NCBI GenBank assembly: GCA_027483445.1
Contig: JAIXUS010000038.1
Location: 1 to 64,000, forward strand
Source of the DNA: Bacteroidota bacterium
GTDB lineage: Bacteria > Bacteroidota > Bacteroidia > M30B66
DNA length: 64,000 nucleotides
Direction of reading: 5' to 3'
A program made the position numbers and the translations under genes. Of the stretch, positions 51,928-60,574 are shown one piece after another; position 1 is the first letter of the stretch, and each line of letters starts with the position of its first letter. The notes beneath the pieces were generated by a model, which worked only from the letters and a program-made list of their open reading frames with translations, was not told where the DNA came from and made no database searches.

Positions 51928-52635
51928 CTATCGCACAAGAATTCGCTGCCGTGAAAGTTCCAAGCCGCTTGGGTCGCGTAAAAAGGCCACATAAAGGCCG
52001 GGTGGAACTTTTGCCAGGCTCAGGCTTCCTTGGGCATCGAAGAGACCGGAAAGCACTGATCTACCTGAAAAATCGATCAAGTCGACCCAAATGAGCTTGG
52101 GCTGTTGCACAACAATCTGAAGCTGCTCGGTAGCTGGATTTACCAAATAAGGCTTGGCGGCTTTAGTTTGAGGTAAGTTGGTGGTTCCGTTCGGGTCGAC
52201 CACATAAATGATAATTTCTTCCAGGTCTTCCGGACGCGGATCGCCCACCATGGAAGGCCAAATAACAACAGTGTTGCCTCCTTCGATGAAAAAGTCGGGG
52301 GTAACTTCGATAGGAATGAGGAATTGCCTGATTTGCCCCGGTGCAAAATACTGCAAGGTGTTGTTGAAGCCTCCAAGGGGCGTGGCAATGCTGTCGTTGC
52401 TGTAATTCTCGAACCAAAGCTGCAAGTTTCCAAGCACATTGGTATCGGCATCGTTGTGGATAGAAAACAACACTTCGTATTGCTCACCCATGTAAAAGGT
52501 GTCGGGCATGGCCATATCGACCAATTGCAGCGATTGCGCACGCAGCGGGAAGCTGAACGCGAGCCAAAAGCCAACAAGAAGAATAGGTATTCTAAGGGCT
52601 TTTCCGGGGCGATATGTAAGGATGTTTCCCATCAT
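51928..52635 (-). CDS. Small secreted protein with T9SS type A signal
   Basis: 235 residues. The signal peptide is inside the first ~33 residues (ALRIPILLVGFWLAFSF, then PLRAQ). One Ig-like or CARDB-like domain of about 110 residues follows (YMGEQYEVLFSIHNDADTN, GQIRQFLIPIEVTP). The last ~75 residues form a type A sorting signal (YLVNPATEQLQIVV ... PPGLYVAFLRD). Among the shortest T9SS substrates in the window. Function unknown. A perfect -7 element lies 17 nt upstream of its start. Confidence 0.85.
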   Translation of the reverse strand: MMGNILTYRPGKALRIPILLVGFWLAFSFPLRAQSLQLVDMAMPDTFYMGEQYEVLFSIHNDADTNVLGNLQLWFENYSNDSIATPLGGFNNTLQYFAPGQIRQFLIPIEVTPDFFIEGGNTVVIWPSMVGDPRPEDLEEIIIYVVDPNGTTNLPQTKAAKPYLVNPATEQLQIVVQQPKLIWVDLIDFSGRSVLSGLFDAQGSLSLAKVPPGLYVAFLRDPSGLELSRQRILVR

Positions 52636-52651
52636 ACAACAATTACCTAAA

Positions 52652-52659
52652 CAAATATA
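52652..52659 (-). promoter_or_regulatory. Putative -7 element of the 51928-52635 gene
   Basis: Reads TATATTTG on the minus strand, a perfect TAnnTTTG match, 17 nt before the ATG at 52635. No TTTG stands at the normal -33 distance. Confidence 0.45.
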
Positions 52660-52725
52660 AATGCCTGAAGGTTGAAGATTGGTAATTATGTCTTAATTTT
52701 CTTACCCATTCAACACTCGATTCTG

Positions 52726-54183
52726 ATGGACGTATTAAATCAAATTGTAGAAGGGTTAAGCAAAGAAGAGATTCGTTTCTATAAGATTTTTGCACACCGC
52801 CAGCAAGGGATCTCCGACCGAAAAGACATTGCGCTGCTCGATATTCTCCGGAAAAATACGGAAATATCCGACGATAAAGTCTTCCGGAAACTGTATGCCG
52901 ATGGTGACAAAAATGCATATTACCGATTACGTAATCGTTTGATGGATGAACTTAACCGTTCGCTGCATCTGCAACATTATTTAGACGACGATTGGATGCA
53001 ACTTCTCCACCTTTTTGCCCTAGTGAAAGTTTACACAGCCAAAGGGCAAAACGACCTGGCCTTCCACTTTTTGCGAAAAGCCGAACAAAAAGCCCAAAAG
53101 GCAGAGCTTCATGAATTTCTCGACTTGCTGTATGGCGAGTTCATCAAGCTTTCGCATGAAATGCTGTTGATCAACCCCGAAACCTATATCGAGCTGCGCA
53201 GGCAGAACCAGGAAGCCATCAGCCGCTTGCGGCAAATGGACGACCTGCTGGCCGTGGTTTCGTACCGACTGAAGATTACCCAGAACTTCGACGACAAAGA
53301 AAATTCCCTCTCGGTGATTCTCGAGAAGGCGACCGAAGGTTTCCGCGAAAACCACAGTCTGCTGCAATCGGCCCGCTTTCGCATTAAGCTTTACAACCTC
53401 GTGAGCCAAATGCTCTTGCAAAAGAAAGACTACCCGGCCCTTGAAGAATACCTCGTGCGCACCTACGCCGAGTTTAACCGCGACCAGCTCTTCAACAAAA
53501 ACACCCACGATGTGAGGTTGCAAATGCTCACCTACCTTGTAAATTCATCGTTTGTGAATGGGAAAAACGAAGCCTCGCTGCATTACGCCGCACTCTTGCA
53601 TGATGCTATGGAAGCTTACGGCCGCATGCATTATGAGCGTTACGAAATTTTTTACTACAACGCCTTGGTAAACAACTACAGCAAATCTGACATACCGCGC
53701 GCCATTGAAATTCTGCAGCAGCTTCTTCAAAAGCCCAACCTTAAAAAAGTGCCTTTCTACGAACTGTTTATCTACCTCAATTTAGCCACCAGCTACTTCG
53801 ATCTGAGGCAATACAACCTGGCCATTCGTCAACTAAGTAAAGCGCTCCTCCTCGATGCTTACAAAAAGGCCGACCTTTCGCTTCAATTCAAAATCGCCAC
53901 CGCCGAATTAATCATTCGATTCGAATTGGGCGATCCTGAATTCTGGTTATACCGCCGCGATCAGCTTAAAAAGCAGCTAGGCGACGCCTGGACCTCCGGA
54001 TCGCACCCTAAAGAAAGCCAGCTTCTAAGTCTTATGGAACAGGCATTGCCCCTCGAAGGAACGCTCAGTTCGCGCAAAATGCATGAAGCCTTACAGCAGT
54101 ATTTGCAGCGTTGGCAGAACACCGAGCAGGAGCATGAGGTTATCAATTATGTGAACTGGATTAAAGACAAACTGCCCCGATGA
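52726..54183 (+). CDS. Helical (TPR-like) protein of unknown function coupled to cysteine desulfurase
   Basis: 485 residues from ATG 52726 (MDVLNQIVEGLSKEEIRFY); the frame is open further upstream but without similarity to a signal or plausible start. It is almost wholly helical, soluble and rich in Leu, Tyr, Glu, Lys and Arg, with helix pairs that look like degenerate tetratricopeptide units (LVKVYTAKGQNDLAFHFLRK, YLNLATSYFDLRQYNLAIRQ). No catalytic motif recognised. Its stop overlaps the start of the cysteine desulfurase gene (ATGA), so the two are translated together and a partnership is plausible. Cytoplasmic by lack of signal or membrane segments. Confidence 0.8.
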   Translation: MDVLNQIVEGLSKEEIRFYKIFAHRQQGISDRKDIALLDILRKNTEISDDKVFRKLYADGDKNAYYRLRNRLMDELNRSLHLQHYLDDDWMQLLHLFALVKVYTAKGQNDLAFHFLRKAEQKAQKAELHEFLDLLYGEFIKLSHEMLLINPETYIELRRQNQEAISRLRQMDDLLAVVSYRLKITQNFDDKENSLSVILEKATEGFRENHSLLQSARFRIKLYNLVSQMLLQKKDYPALEEYLVRTYAEFNRDQLFNKNTHDVRLQMLTYLVNSSFVNGKNEASLHYAALLHDAMEAYGRMHYERYEIFYYNALVNNYSKSDIPRAIEILQQLLQKPNLKKVPFYELFIYLNLATSYFDLRQYNLAIRQLSKALLLDAYKKADLSLQFKIATAELIIRFELGDPEFWLYRRDQLKKQLGDAWTSGSHPKESQLLSLMEQALPLEGTLSSRKMHEALQQYLQRWQNTEQEHEVINYVNWIKDKLPR

Positions 54184-55328
54184 CATACCTCGACTATAAT
54201 GCAACCACGCCAGTGCTGCCTGAAGTGCTCGAAGCCATGCTCCCTTGGTTTACTGAGCGTTTTGGAAATGCAGCAAGCAGCACCCACGCCTTTGGTTGGG
54301 CAGCCTCGGAGGCCGTGAATATTGCCCGCGAAACCATTGCAAATTGCATTGATGCCGAGCCTGCAGAACTCCTTTTTTGCTCCGGGGCCACCGAAGCCAT
54401 CAACCTTGCATTACAAGGACTGGCCATGCAAAGCACAACAGATCGCCGCGGCATTGTGTATCTCGCCACCGAACACAAAGCGGTAATCGACACCGTGAAA
54501 CACCTCGAAGCTTTTGGATTCCCCATCACCGAAATCCCGGTAGACTCTAATGGCGTGGCAGATCTTAAATCGCTCGAATCGGCCATCCATTCAAAAACAA
54601 TGGTGGTTTGCGCCATGATGGTCAACAACGAAACCGGACTCATTCAGCCGCTGGAACCCATTGCTGAATTGGCTCGCCGAAACGGTGCATTTTTCCTCTG
54701 CGATGCCTCTCAGGTACCGGGCAAACTGCCACTCAATATTCAGCAAATCGGGGCCGATTTATTGGTGCTAAGTGCCCACAAATTTTACGGTCCGAAAGGT
54801 ATTGGCGCCTTGTATCTGCGACGAAGAAATCCGAGAGTGCACATTTCGCCGTTACTCTTTGGGGGCGGCCATGAGAAGGGCCTACGCTCCGGAACACTTA
54901 ATGTTCCCGGCATTGTAGGCATGGCCGAAGCCCTCAGGCTAGCCACCGAAAATTACAGTCATTGGTCGCAAACAATCAGGCCCATGCGCGATGAGCTCGA
55001 GAAACAACTCCTGAAAATCGCCGGTGTCCAAATCAGCGCCCTGAACGCCAATCGGGCATACAATACCAGCCATTTCCGCGTCGACGGATTGCGTGCCTCA
55101 AGCCTAATAAAAGCCTTGCCCGACCTGGCATTCTCAACTGGTTCGGCCTGCAGTTCGGCCCATGGTGAACCCTCTCATGTTTGTAAAGCCATGGGCATGA
55201 GCGACACACAAGCCTTTGAAGTAATACGCATTAGCTTAGGTATCACGTTAAATGGCCATGAGTTTAAGCTGGCCATCGAGAAGCTATACCGCGGCATTGA
55301 ACAACTTCGATCGGCACAAAAACATTGA
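54180..55328 (+). CDS. Cysteine desulfurase (NifS/IscS-like, class V aminotransferase)
   Basis: 382 residues, a PLP enzyme that takes sulfur from cysteine as persulfide. YLDYNATTP at 3-11 opens the fold; HK at 99-100 of ATEHKAV stacks on PLP; NNETG at 149-153; Lys201 in SAHKFYGPKG binds PLP; Cys324 in STGSACSSAHGEPSHV is the sulfur-carrying residue on the mobile loop. RSGTLNVPGIVG is also typical. Length and the CSSAHGEPSHV segment fit the IscS/NifS group rather than SufS. No iscU or suf genes adjoin it. It could supply sulfur for iron-sulfur clusters or tRNA thiolation. It is coupled to the upstream helical protein. Confidence 0.94.
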   Translation: MTYLDYNATTPVLPEVLEAMLPWFTERFGNAASSTHAFGWAASEAVNIARETIANCIDAEPAELLFCSGATEAINLALQGLAMQSTTDRRGIVYLATEHKAVIDTVKHLEAFGFPITEIPVDSNGVADLKSLESAIHSKTMVVCAMMVNNETGLIQPLEPIAELARRNGAFFLCDASQVPGKLPLNIQQIGADLLVLSAHKFYGPKGIGALYLRRRNPRVHISPLLFGGGHEKGLRSGTLNVPGIVGMAEALRLATENYSHWSQTIRPMRDELEKQLLKIAGVQISALNANRAYNTSHFRVDGLRASSLIKALPDLAFSTGSACSSAHGEPSHVCKAMGMSDTQAFEVIRISLGITLNGHEFKLAIEKLYRGIEQLRSAQKH

Positions 55329-55416
55329 GTAATTGTGAGTGCTATCGAGCATAATTTGGGTGCCCGGCTATTAAACCTCAAAGTACCGTGATGCTAAGCG
55401 AGGCCCATAGCATAAA

Positions 55417-55562
55417 TAGGGCTTCCTGAAAAACACTCAATAGTTTTATTGATAGCAATTATGCCCCTGTTTGAATGAAGCTTAGTGCAAGGGTTTTAGT
55501 CAGGCTTTTGAAAATCCATGCACTTCTGCATTCATGAATCTCAAATTTTCGTTAGCCAGAAA
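55417..55562. repeat. TAGGGCT-family repeat, inverted copy
   Basis: TAGGGCTTCCTGAAAAA at 55417-55433 matches the end of the element at 10762. The block 55480-55562, read on the minus strand, matches 10829-10911 over 83 nt at about 72 positions by eye. Relative to that copy the element is inverted, and no second TAGGGCT end is found beyond 55562, so this copy seems truncated there. The rest of the 341-base gap (55329-55669) holds nothing recognised. Confidence 0.65.
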
Positions 55563-55669
55563 TATCGGCTTGTTGAGTCTTCGATCTGTAGGCCGCAAAA
55601 CAGGCTGCCGGCACTGCTCAATTGCAGCACGCAACAGCCTGTGGGACAGATGTATGATGGGCGTAATAA

Positions 55670-56053
55670 TTATAGGGTTTTACTCAGAAAATGGAGCAAC
55701 TCTTTGCGAAACTCATAAAAGAGCTCGCGGAAACGGTCCATGTCCTCATGAATTTCGGCATCGACAGGGGTGCGACGGTGGTCGGCCGCAACGGGATTTT
55801 TGAGGATATCGGCAGCGTTCGCATCTTGCTTGTGCACAATGGCCCGTTGTAAATCATCGAGATGCGCACGTTGTATGAGCACCTGGTTTTGAAAATGCTC
55901 CACCATGGCCCGTACTTCTGTGGCGGTATTCTTCGCGTTTACCTCGGCGATGCGGTTTTCCATAATCCGCAAATCGTCGTTGTAAAATCCAATTAAATTC
56001 AACCACTCTTTATGGGTGAGGGCCTGCTCGGTAATCAGCTCAGTTTTTTGCAT
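55670..56053 (-). CDS. Small helical protein of unknown function
   Basis: 127 residues, soluble, strongly charged and almost wholly helical; the segment NDDLRIMENRIAEVNAKN and the following heptads suggest a coiled coil. One HRRTPVDAEIHEDMDRF stretch interrupts it. No signal peptide, membrane segment or known domain. Regular start (MQKTELITEQALTHKEW) and a codon pattern like its neighbours suggest a real gene. A 12-bp perfect palindrome lies 50 nt upstream of its start and could be an operator. Confidence 0.65.
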   Translation of the reverse strand: MQKTELITEQALTHKEWLNLIGFYNDDLRIMENRIAEVNAKNTATEVRAMVEHFQNQVLIQRAHLDDLQRAIVHKQDANAADILKNPVAADHRRTPVDAEIHEDMDRFRELFYEFRKELLHFLSKTL

Positions 56054-56102
56054 AACCTGTTTTGTTTTCTACAAAGTTGAAACAGGTCTGGTATTAAAAC
56101 TA

Positions 56103-56114
56103 TGACAATTGTCA
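56103..56114. promoter_or_regulatory. Perfect 12-bp palindrome, possible operator
   Basis: TGACAATTGTCA is its own reverse complement. It lies between the start of the 127-residue gene and the stop of the LysE gene, about 50 nt upstream of the former. No protein that would bind it is encoded next to it. Confidence 0.3.
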
Positions 56115-56133
56115 GCCAATCAACTGATAAGCA

Positions 56134-56763
56134 TCAGAACGAATTGAGTATAAGGTATACGCCAAATACCAACACAATAAAACCCGAAATGCGGTTAATG
56201 AGCAGCAGTGCCGCAGGGTTTAGAAATTTCTTGAGTTTGAGGCTGAGGTAAACTTTGAGCACATCAATGCTAAAGTAGGTGCAGAGAGTGCTGAGGAAGT
56301 AGACTCCAACCGTAAAACGATCGCCCCGAAAGGTTGAAAAGGCCACTGTGGCCGCACCAAACCAGATAAATAGCACCGAAGGATTGAGTAGATTTACAAT
56401 AAACCCTTTCAGAATAAGTCCTGTAATACCTAGTTTACTTACTGTTTTGAGCTCAGCCTCTTCGGGGTGGCTGCCTTCTTTGGCAGGCCTTAAAAAGGGT
56501 AAAAGCCCAAACACGATAAGCACGGCTCCACCAATGAGGGCAATCCACTGCCGGTAATCGGCATTCTCGAGAATGATGGAGGCCCCGAAAAAAGCAATGA
56601 TGATGTAAAGCAAATCGCTCAATAAAACACCCAAATCGAAGAAGAGGGCGTCGCGGATTCCTTTTTTAATGGAGGTCTGGATCAATAGAAAGAACACAGG
56701 GCCGAACGACATGCTCAGCCAAAGTCCCGTGATGATTCCTTTCCAGATGGCTCCAAAAATCAT
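56134..56763 (-). CDS. LysE/RhtB-family amino acid exporter
   Basis: 209 residues with six hydrophobic segments. The first carries the family pattern GLWLSMSFGPVFFLLIQTSI (LysE-type G-x-x-x-GP-x-x-x motif near residues 14-33), followed by KKGIRDALFFDLGVLLSDLLYI. GFIVNLLNPSVLFIWFGA in the fourth segment is the second family mark. Such carriers export amino acids or their derivatives by proton antiport. The gene begins inside the stop of the GH3-like gene (ATGA overlap), so the two are co-translated, which suggests that the product of that enzyme, or something related, is exported. Confidence 0.9.
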   Translation of the reverse strand: MIFGAIWKGIITGLWLSMSFGPVFFLLIQTSIKKGIRDALFFDLGVLLSDLLYIIIAFFGASIILENADYRQWIALIGGAVLIVFGLLPFLRPAKEGSHPEEAELKTVSKLGITGLILKGFIVNLLNPSVLFIWFGAATVAFSTFRGDRFTVGVYFLSTLCTYFSIDVLKVYLSLKLKKFLNPAALLLINRISGFIVLVFGVYLILNSF

Positions 56764-58298
56764 GATGCGTTTGCCTGCTCAACGAATGCTTCCCAATCGG
56801 CGAGTTGTTCCTTTTTCAGCACACGGGGAAACTTGTTCTGCCCGCCGTTTTTACCCAATTTCTTCATCCAGTCGTAGAAAAGCTGCACGGGCAGCACTTC
56901 GAGCTGCATCTCTTTGAGCGCAGAACGGCGTTCAACCCTGTAATCGTCGTTTAGCTCCTTTAAGGCCTCGTCGAGGCTGATTCGAAAAGCTTCGGCATCG
57001 AGTGTTTGGTCGCAGGCCACAAACCACTTGTGACCAAATACTTTGTCGTGAATATAGCCACTCACGCAGAACTCAGGAATATCTACACCATGCTCCTCGG
57101 CGGCTTTTACCATAGCCTGGTTCATGTTGTCGACACTCATGTGTTCGCCGCAAATGCTCAGGTAATGTTTGGTGCGACCGGTAATAATGATTTCCATGTT
57201 CTCCAGATCGGTAAAACGAATCGTATCGCCAATCATATAACGCCAGGCTCCTGCGCAAGTGGAAAGCAACAAGGCATAATCAACGCCTTTTTTTACTTCG
57301 GCCAGGGTAAGTACCTGAGCTTCGGGCTTAACTGTGCTGTCGTCGTTGAAATTCTCCTCATTAAATGGTATAAACTCGAAAAAGATGCCGTTGTTAAGTA
57401 CCAATTCCATGGAAGATTTCCCCTTGTCGCTTTGTAAGGCTATAAAGCCCTCCGAAGCGAGGTAGGTTTCAATGTAATGTACCGGTTTGGCCATCAGCTT
57501 TTCAAAGCCTTTTTTGTAAGGCTCGAAGAACACGCCTCCATGAACATAAATACTCAGGTTAGGCCAAATGTCATGGATGGTTTTTAGGTTGTAGTGCTTG
57601 ATTATGCGCTCCATAGCGATTTGAATCCAGGCCGGAACGCCTACAATAATTCCAATGTCCCAATCTTTGGCGGCTAGCACAATTTCATCCAGCTTGGCCT
57701 CCCAATCGCGCTCCCGGGCAATCTTCTTTCCGGGCTTGTAGTGGGCCTGAAACCAAAATGGAATCTGCGCTGCATTAATACCACTCAAGTCTCCTTCGTA
57801 ATACGACGAGCGCTTTTCGAGCTCAGTAGAGCCGCCGAGCATGAGTATGCCTTTTTCGAAAAACTCTGGCTCGAGGTCGTAATAGGCCAGCGAAAGGATT
57901 TGCCTCACCGAAGTACGGCGAATGCTGCGAATCATGGCCTGGGTTACAGGTATACGTTTGGATGGCGAACCGGAAGTGCCTGAGCTGAGGGCAAAATACT
58001 GCACCTTTCCCGGCCACGCTACGTCTTCTTCGCCTTCAAGGGTGCGGAACCACCAATCGCGGTGAATGCTATCGTAATCGTAAATAGGCACACGGCGCTG
58101 ATATTCAGCGATCGGATTTCGGGATTCGAGGATTGAACCAAAACCAAAATGCCGACCCAAAGCGGTATTCTGTGCCTTTCGCAGCAGCTTGAGGAATGTT
58201 TTCTCTTGTTTTTTAACCGGCGTTTGCCGTCTTCTGACCAGATTCAGCGTCTTCTGTAAGGTCAGCGCTCTTTTGATTGCCTTTCCAATAAATGCCAT
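56760..58298 (-). CDS. GH3 auxin-promoter family acyl-adenylate enzyme
   Basis: 512 residues. GH3 enzymes are ATP-dependent acyl-acid amido synthetases; plant members join jasmonate or auxin to amino acids. Visible marks: YFALSSGTSGSPSKRIPVT (about 101-119), the phosphate-binding Ser/Thr/Gly loop; YLASEGFIALQ (second motif); and WRYMIGDTIRFTDLENMEIIITGRTKHYLSICGEHM (third motif, spanning the hinge). The C-terminal part holds the usual small domain. Bacterial substrates are mostly unknown. It lies 12 nt downstream of the pseudouridine synthase gene's stop and overlaps the LysE exporter gene, so the three may share a transcript. Confidence 0.9.
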   Translation of the reverse strand: MAFIGKAIKRALTLQKTLNLVRRRQTPVKKQEKTFLKLLRKAQNTALGRHFGFGSILESRNPIAEYQRRVPIYDYDSIHRDWWFRTLEGEEDVAWPGKVQYFALSSGTSGSPSKRIPVTQAMIRSIRRTSVRQILSLAYYDLEPEFFEKGILMLGGSTELEKRSSYYEGDLSGINAAQIPFWFQAHYKPGKKIARERDWEAKLDEIVLAAKDWDIGIIVGVPAWIQIAMERIIKHYNLKTIHDIWPNLSIYVHGGVFFEPYKKGFEKLMAKPVHYIETYLASEGFIALQSDKGKSSMELVLNNGIFFEFIPFNEENFNDDSTVKPEAQVLTLAEVKKGVDYALLLSTCAGAWRYMIGDTIRFTDLENMEIIITGRTKHYLSICGEHMSVDNMNQAMVKAAEEHGVDIPEFCVSGYIHDKVFGHKWFVACDQTLDAEAFRISLDEALKELNDDYRVERRSALKEMQLEVLPVQLFYDWMKKLGKNGGQNKFPRVLKKEQLADWEAFVEQANAS

Positions 58299-58310
58299 TG
58301 AAGTTGCAAA

Positions 58311-60038
58311 TTACATCATGTGCAGCAAACTCACTTCCTTGTCTGTTAAAAAACGAAATTTTCCGCGGGGAAGATTTTTTTTTGTCAACCCGGCGAATCC
58401 TGTCCTGTCGAGCTTTATCACTTCATAACCAAGATGCTCGAAAATGCGACGCACAATGCGGTTCTTCCCTGAATGGAGCACCACTCCAACCTCTTTTTTG
58501 TTATCGGAAGAGGCCCAGGCAATTTCGTCTACCTCTGCTTTTCCATCCTCCAACACAATGCCTTCGGTGATTTTTTTCAAGTCGATGGCCTGCAAATTTT
58601 TGCTTAATACCACATGATATACCTTGCGCACATTGTGCGATGGATGCATGAGCTTCTTGGCCAACTCTCCATCATTGGTCATCAGTAACAGTCCGGTAGT
58701 TGCTCTGTCGAGACGTCCAACCGGGTAAAGGCGCTCACGGCAGGCATCGCTCACCAGCTCCATCACAGTTTTCCGTCCTTCGGGGTCGTTAGCCGTGGTA
58801 ATGTAATCTTTAGGCTTGTTGAGCAGCAGGTAACGCTTGGTTTCCCGGTTCAGCGTTTGGTCGCCATACTGCACCTTATCGGTTGGCGCAACGCGGTAGC
58901 CAAGCTGGGTTACAATTTGGCCGTTTACACGGATGGCCCCACTGATAATCAAATCATCTGCTTCGCGTCGGCTGCAAATGCCGGCATTGGCAATGTATTT
59001 ATTGAGTCGGATTTTTCCGTCTTTGTCTTCCAGGGTTTCCTTTTTCACTCTTGGCCTGCGTGGTTTGTCGTCGCGGGGAATGAAGTCGGGCCGATAGCCT
59101 GCTTCTGAATTCTTGCCCCGTGTCGACTTACGGGCCTTGCCGAGTTCGGCCGAAAATTCCGATGGATCGAGCCATTCGCCGTCGGTAGGCAGGTCGTCGT
59201 ACTTGCGTGGTTTTCCACGCCCTGTGCTAAAGCTGTCCTTGCCGGCTTCGCCACGCTTCTCAAAACGAGGTGGTTTTCCCGTACCCGGCGCCGATTTGTC
59301 GAAACGCGAAGGCTTGGGGCCACGCTTATCAGCAAAGCTGTCGGATTTCCCCTTGCGAAATGGCTTCTCCTCGTTTCCTCCTTCACGGCGGCGGCCGTAG
59401 CTGCCCTCTTCGGTTTTAGGCTTTCTATAAGGCTTTTCGCCATAACCACTGCCCTCAGTACCCGACTTCCGGTAAGGCTTTTCATCGGCGCCACTTTCAA
59501 ACTTCGGCTTGCGGTATGGCTTTTCGTCACTACCACCTTCTCTACGGCGACCGAAGCTCCCCTCCTCAGGTTTAGGTTTGCGGAATGGCTTATCGCCATA
59601 ACCACCACCTTCAGAGCTCGATTTCCGATAAGGCTTCTCGTCGCTACCGCCATCAAACTTTGGTTTGCGGAAAGGCTTGTTGTCAGCGAATTTCTCTTTG
59701 AAAGGACCACGCTCGCTTCCACCGTCGCCATCCGATTTACGGCCCTTGCGGAAGGGTCTATCCGAATCGGTTTTAGAGGCGTAACCCTTGCTATCGTTCG
59801 ATTCTGCACCACGCTTGCTGTAGGGCTTTCGCTCCTGAGCATCACGACCGGGCTTGTCGCCACGGCCCTCAGATTTGCCTTTGTATGCCGGCTTTTTCTC
59901 CGGAATAAAATCACCACCGTCGCGCGTTTTGCCCGACTTACCAAAAGAAAAATGCCGTTCTCCCTTTTCGTTCACATACGATGAAGCATCGTCGGGTTTA
60001 CTTTCGCGGGGTTTTCGGCTGCTGGGCTTATCTGCCAT
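58311..60038 (-). CDS. RsuA/RluB-family pseudouridine synthase with very long charged N-terminus
   Basis: 575 residues from ATG 60038 (MADKPSSRK); an in-frame ATG at 60059 adds seven residues. The last 233 residues are a complete enzyme: an S4 RNA-binding domain from about 343 (IRLNKYIANAGICSRREADD), then the synthase with the catalytic Asp444 in PVGRLDRATTGLLL. By this layout it modifies 23S (RluB) or a related rRNA site to pseudouridine. The first ~340 residues are disordered, rich in Lys, Arg, Gly, Ser and Glu, with repeated KPYRKP / KPFRKG / GGSDEKPYRK units. Such extensions occur in Bacteroidota copies, but this is long. It probably adds nonspecific RNA binding. Confidence 0.93.
   Translation of the reverse strand: MADKPSSRKPRESKPDDASSYVNEKGERHFSFGKSGKTRDGGDFIPEKKPAYKGKSEGRGDKPGRDAQERKPYSKRGAESNDSKGYASKTDSDRPFRKGRKSDGDGGSERGPFKEKFADNKPFRKPKFDGGSDEKPYRKSSSEGGGYGDKPFRKPKPEEGSFGRRREGGSDEKPYRKPKFESGADEKPYRKSGTEGSGYGEKPYRKPKTEEGSYGRRREGGNEEKPFRKGKSDSFADKRGPKPSRFDKSAPGTGKPPRFEKRGEAGKDSFSTGRGKPRKYDDLPTDGEWLDPSEFSAELGKARKSTRGKNSEAGYRPDFIPRDDKPRRPRVKKETLEDKDGKIRLNKYIANAGICSRREADDLIISGAIRVNGQIVTQLGYRVAPTDKVQYGDQTLNRETKRYLLLNKPKDYITTANDPEGRKTVMELVSDACRERLYPVGRLDRATTGLLLMTNDGELAKKLMHPSHNVRKVYHVVLSKNLQAIDLKKITEGIVLEDGKAEVDEIAWASSDNKKEVGVVLHSGKNRIVRRIFEHLGYEVIKLDRTGFAGLTKKNLPRGKFRFLTDKEVSLLHMM
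59110..59960 (-). repeat. Low-complexity repetitive coding segment of the pseudouridine synthase
   Basis: Codons for about 280 residues repeat short units such as E-K-P-Y-R-K-P-K and G-Y-G-E-K-P-Y-R-K with intervening E-G-S-Y-G-R-R-R-E-G-G. On the DNA the units recur as CTTTCTATAAGGCTTTTC-like and CTTGCGGTATGGCTTTTC-like blocks every 60-90 bp. Such DNA may vary in length between strains. Confidence 0.7.
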
Positions 60039-60092
60039 AGTACTAAAATGAATCGGCAAAAGTAAGCCTTTTTGGTCGCGCTGTGACCGCCA

Positions 60093-60455
60093 TTAATCGA
60101 AAGGGCTAAATGCGCGAGGAATATGGGTAACTTTTGGCCCGTGTGGCAGCATGATTACTGAGAGGATATCGAAACGGGTTTCAAGATTTGAGTTGTGTCT
60201 CACAATGTAGGCTTCGGCCGCATTTACAAGCAATCTTTGTTTGCGAAGCCCAACGCTTAGCTCAGGGTTACCGAATGAAAGCGTGCTTCGGGTTTTCACT
60301 TCCACAATAACGAGCATTTCTCCATCACGCGCTATAATGTCGATTTCTTCGAATTTGTTCTTCCAGTTTCGCTCAAGGATCGAGTAACCCAACTCGGTTA
60401 AAAATTCGCAGGCGGCCTCTTCGCCCTTTTTGCCCAATTCAATATGTTCTGCCAT
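60093..60455 (-). CDS. YraN/UPF0102 family putative endonuclease
   Basis: 120 residues from ATG 60455 (MAEHIELGKKGEEAACEFL); an in-frame start at 60479 adds eight residues that do not fit the family. It has the nuclease-like core of the family: E-ID in NKFEEIDIIARDG (about residues 35-47), EVKTRS at 55-60, and a helix with KQRLLVNAAEAYIV. Biochemical role is poorly known; similarity to restriction-type and Holliday-junction nucleases is a fold-level link. It lies upstream of the pseudouridine synthase gene by about 55 nt, on the same strand. Confidence 0.9.
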   Translation of the reverse strand: MAEHIELGKKGEEAACEFLTELGYSILERNWKNKFEEIDIIARDGEMLVIVEVKTRSTLSFGNPELSVGLRKQRLLVNAAEAYIVRHNSNLETRFDILSVIMLPHGPKVTHIPRAFSPFD

Positions 60456-60574
60456 AAAACTAAGATTTAAGCGGAACAACAGTCGGAACTCTGCAAACTT
60501 AACGCGGTCGAATCAAAACACGAAAGGATGTGGAAAAGTCGCAGAAACCTCAACTTAAGGTTTCACAATTCACC

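Noticed and set aside
59045-59944. 299-codon frame in another frame of the repetitive N-terminus of the pseudouridine synthase.
   Set aside because: A low-complexity repeat read in a second frame also lacks stops; the sequence has no start region or domain.
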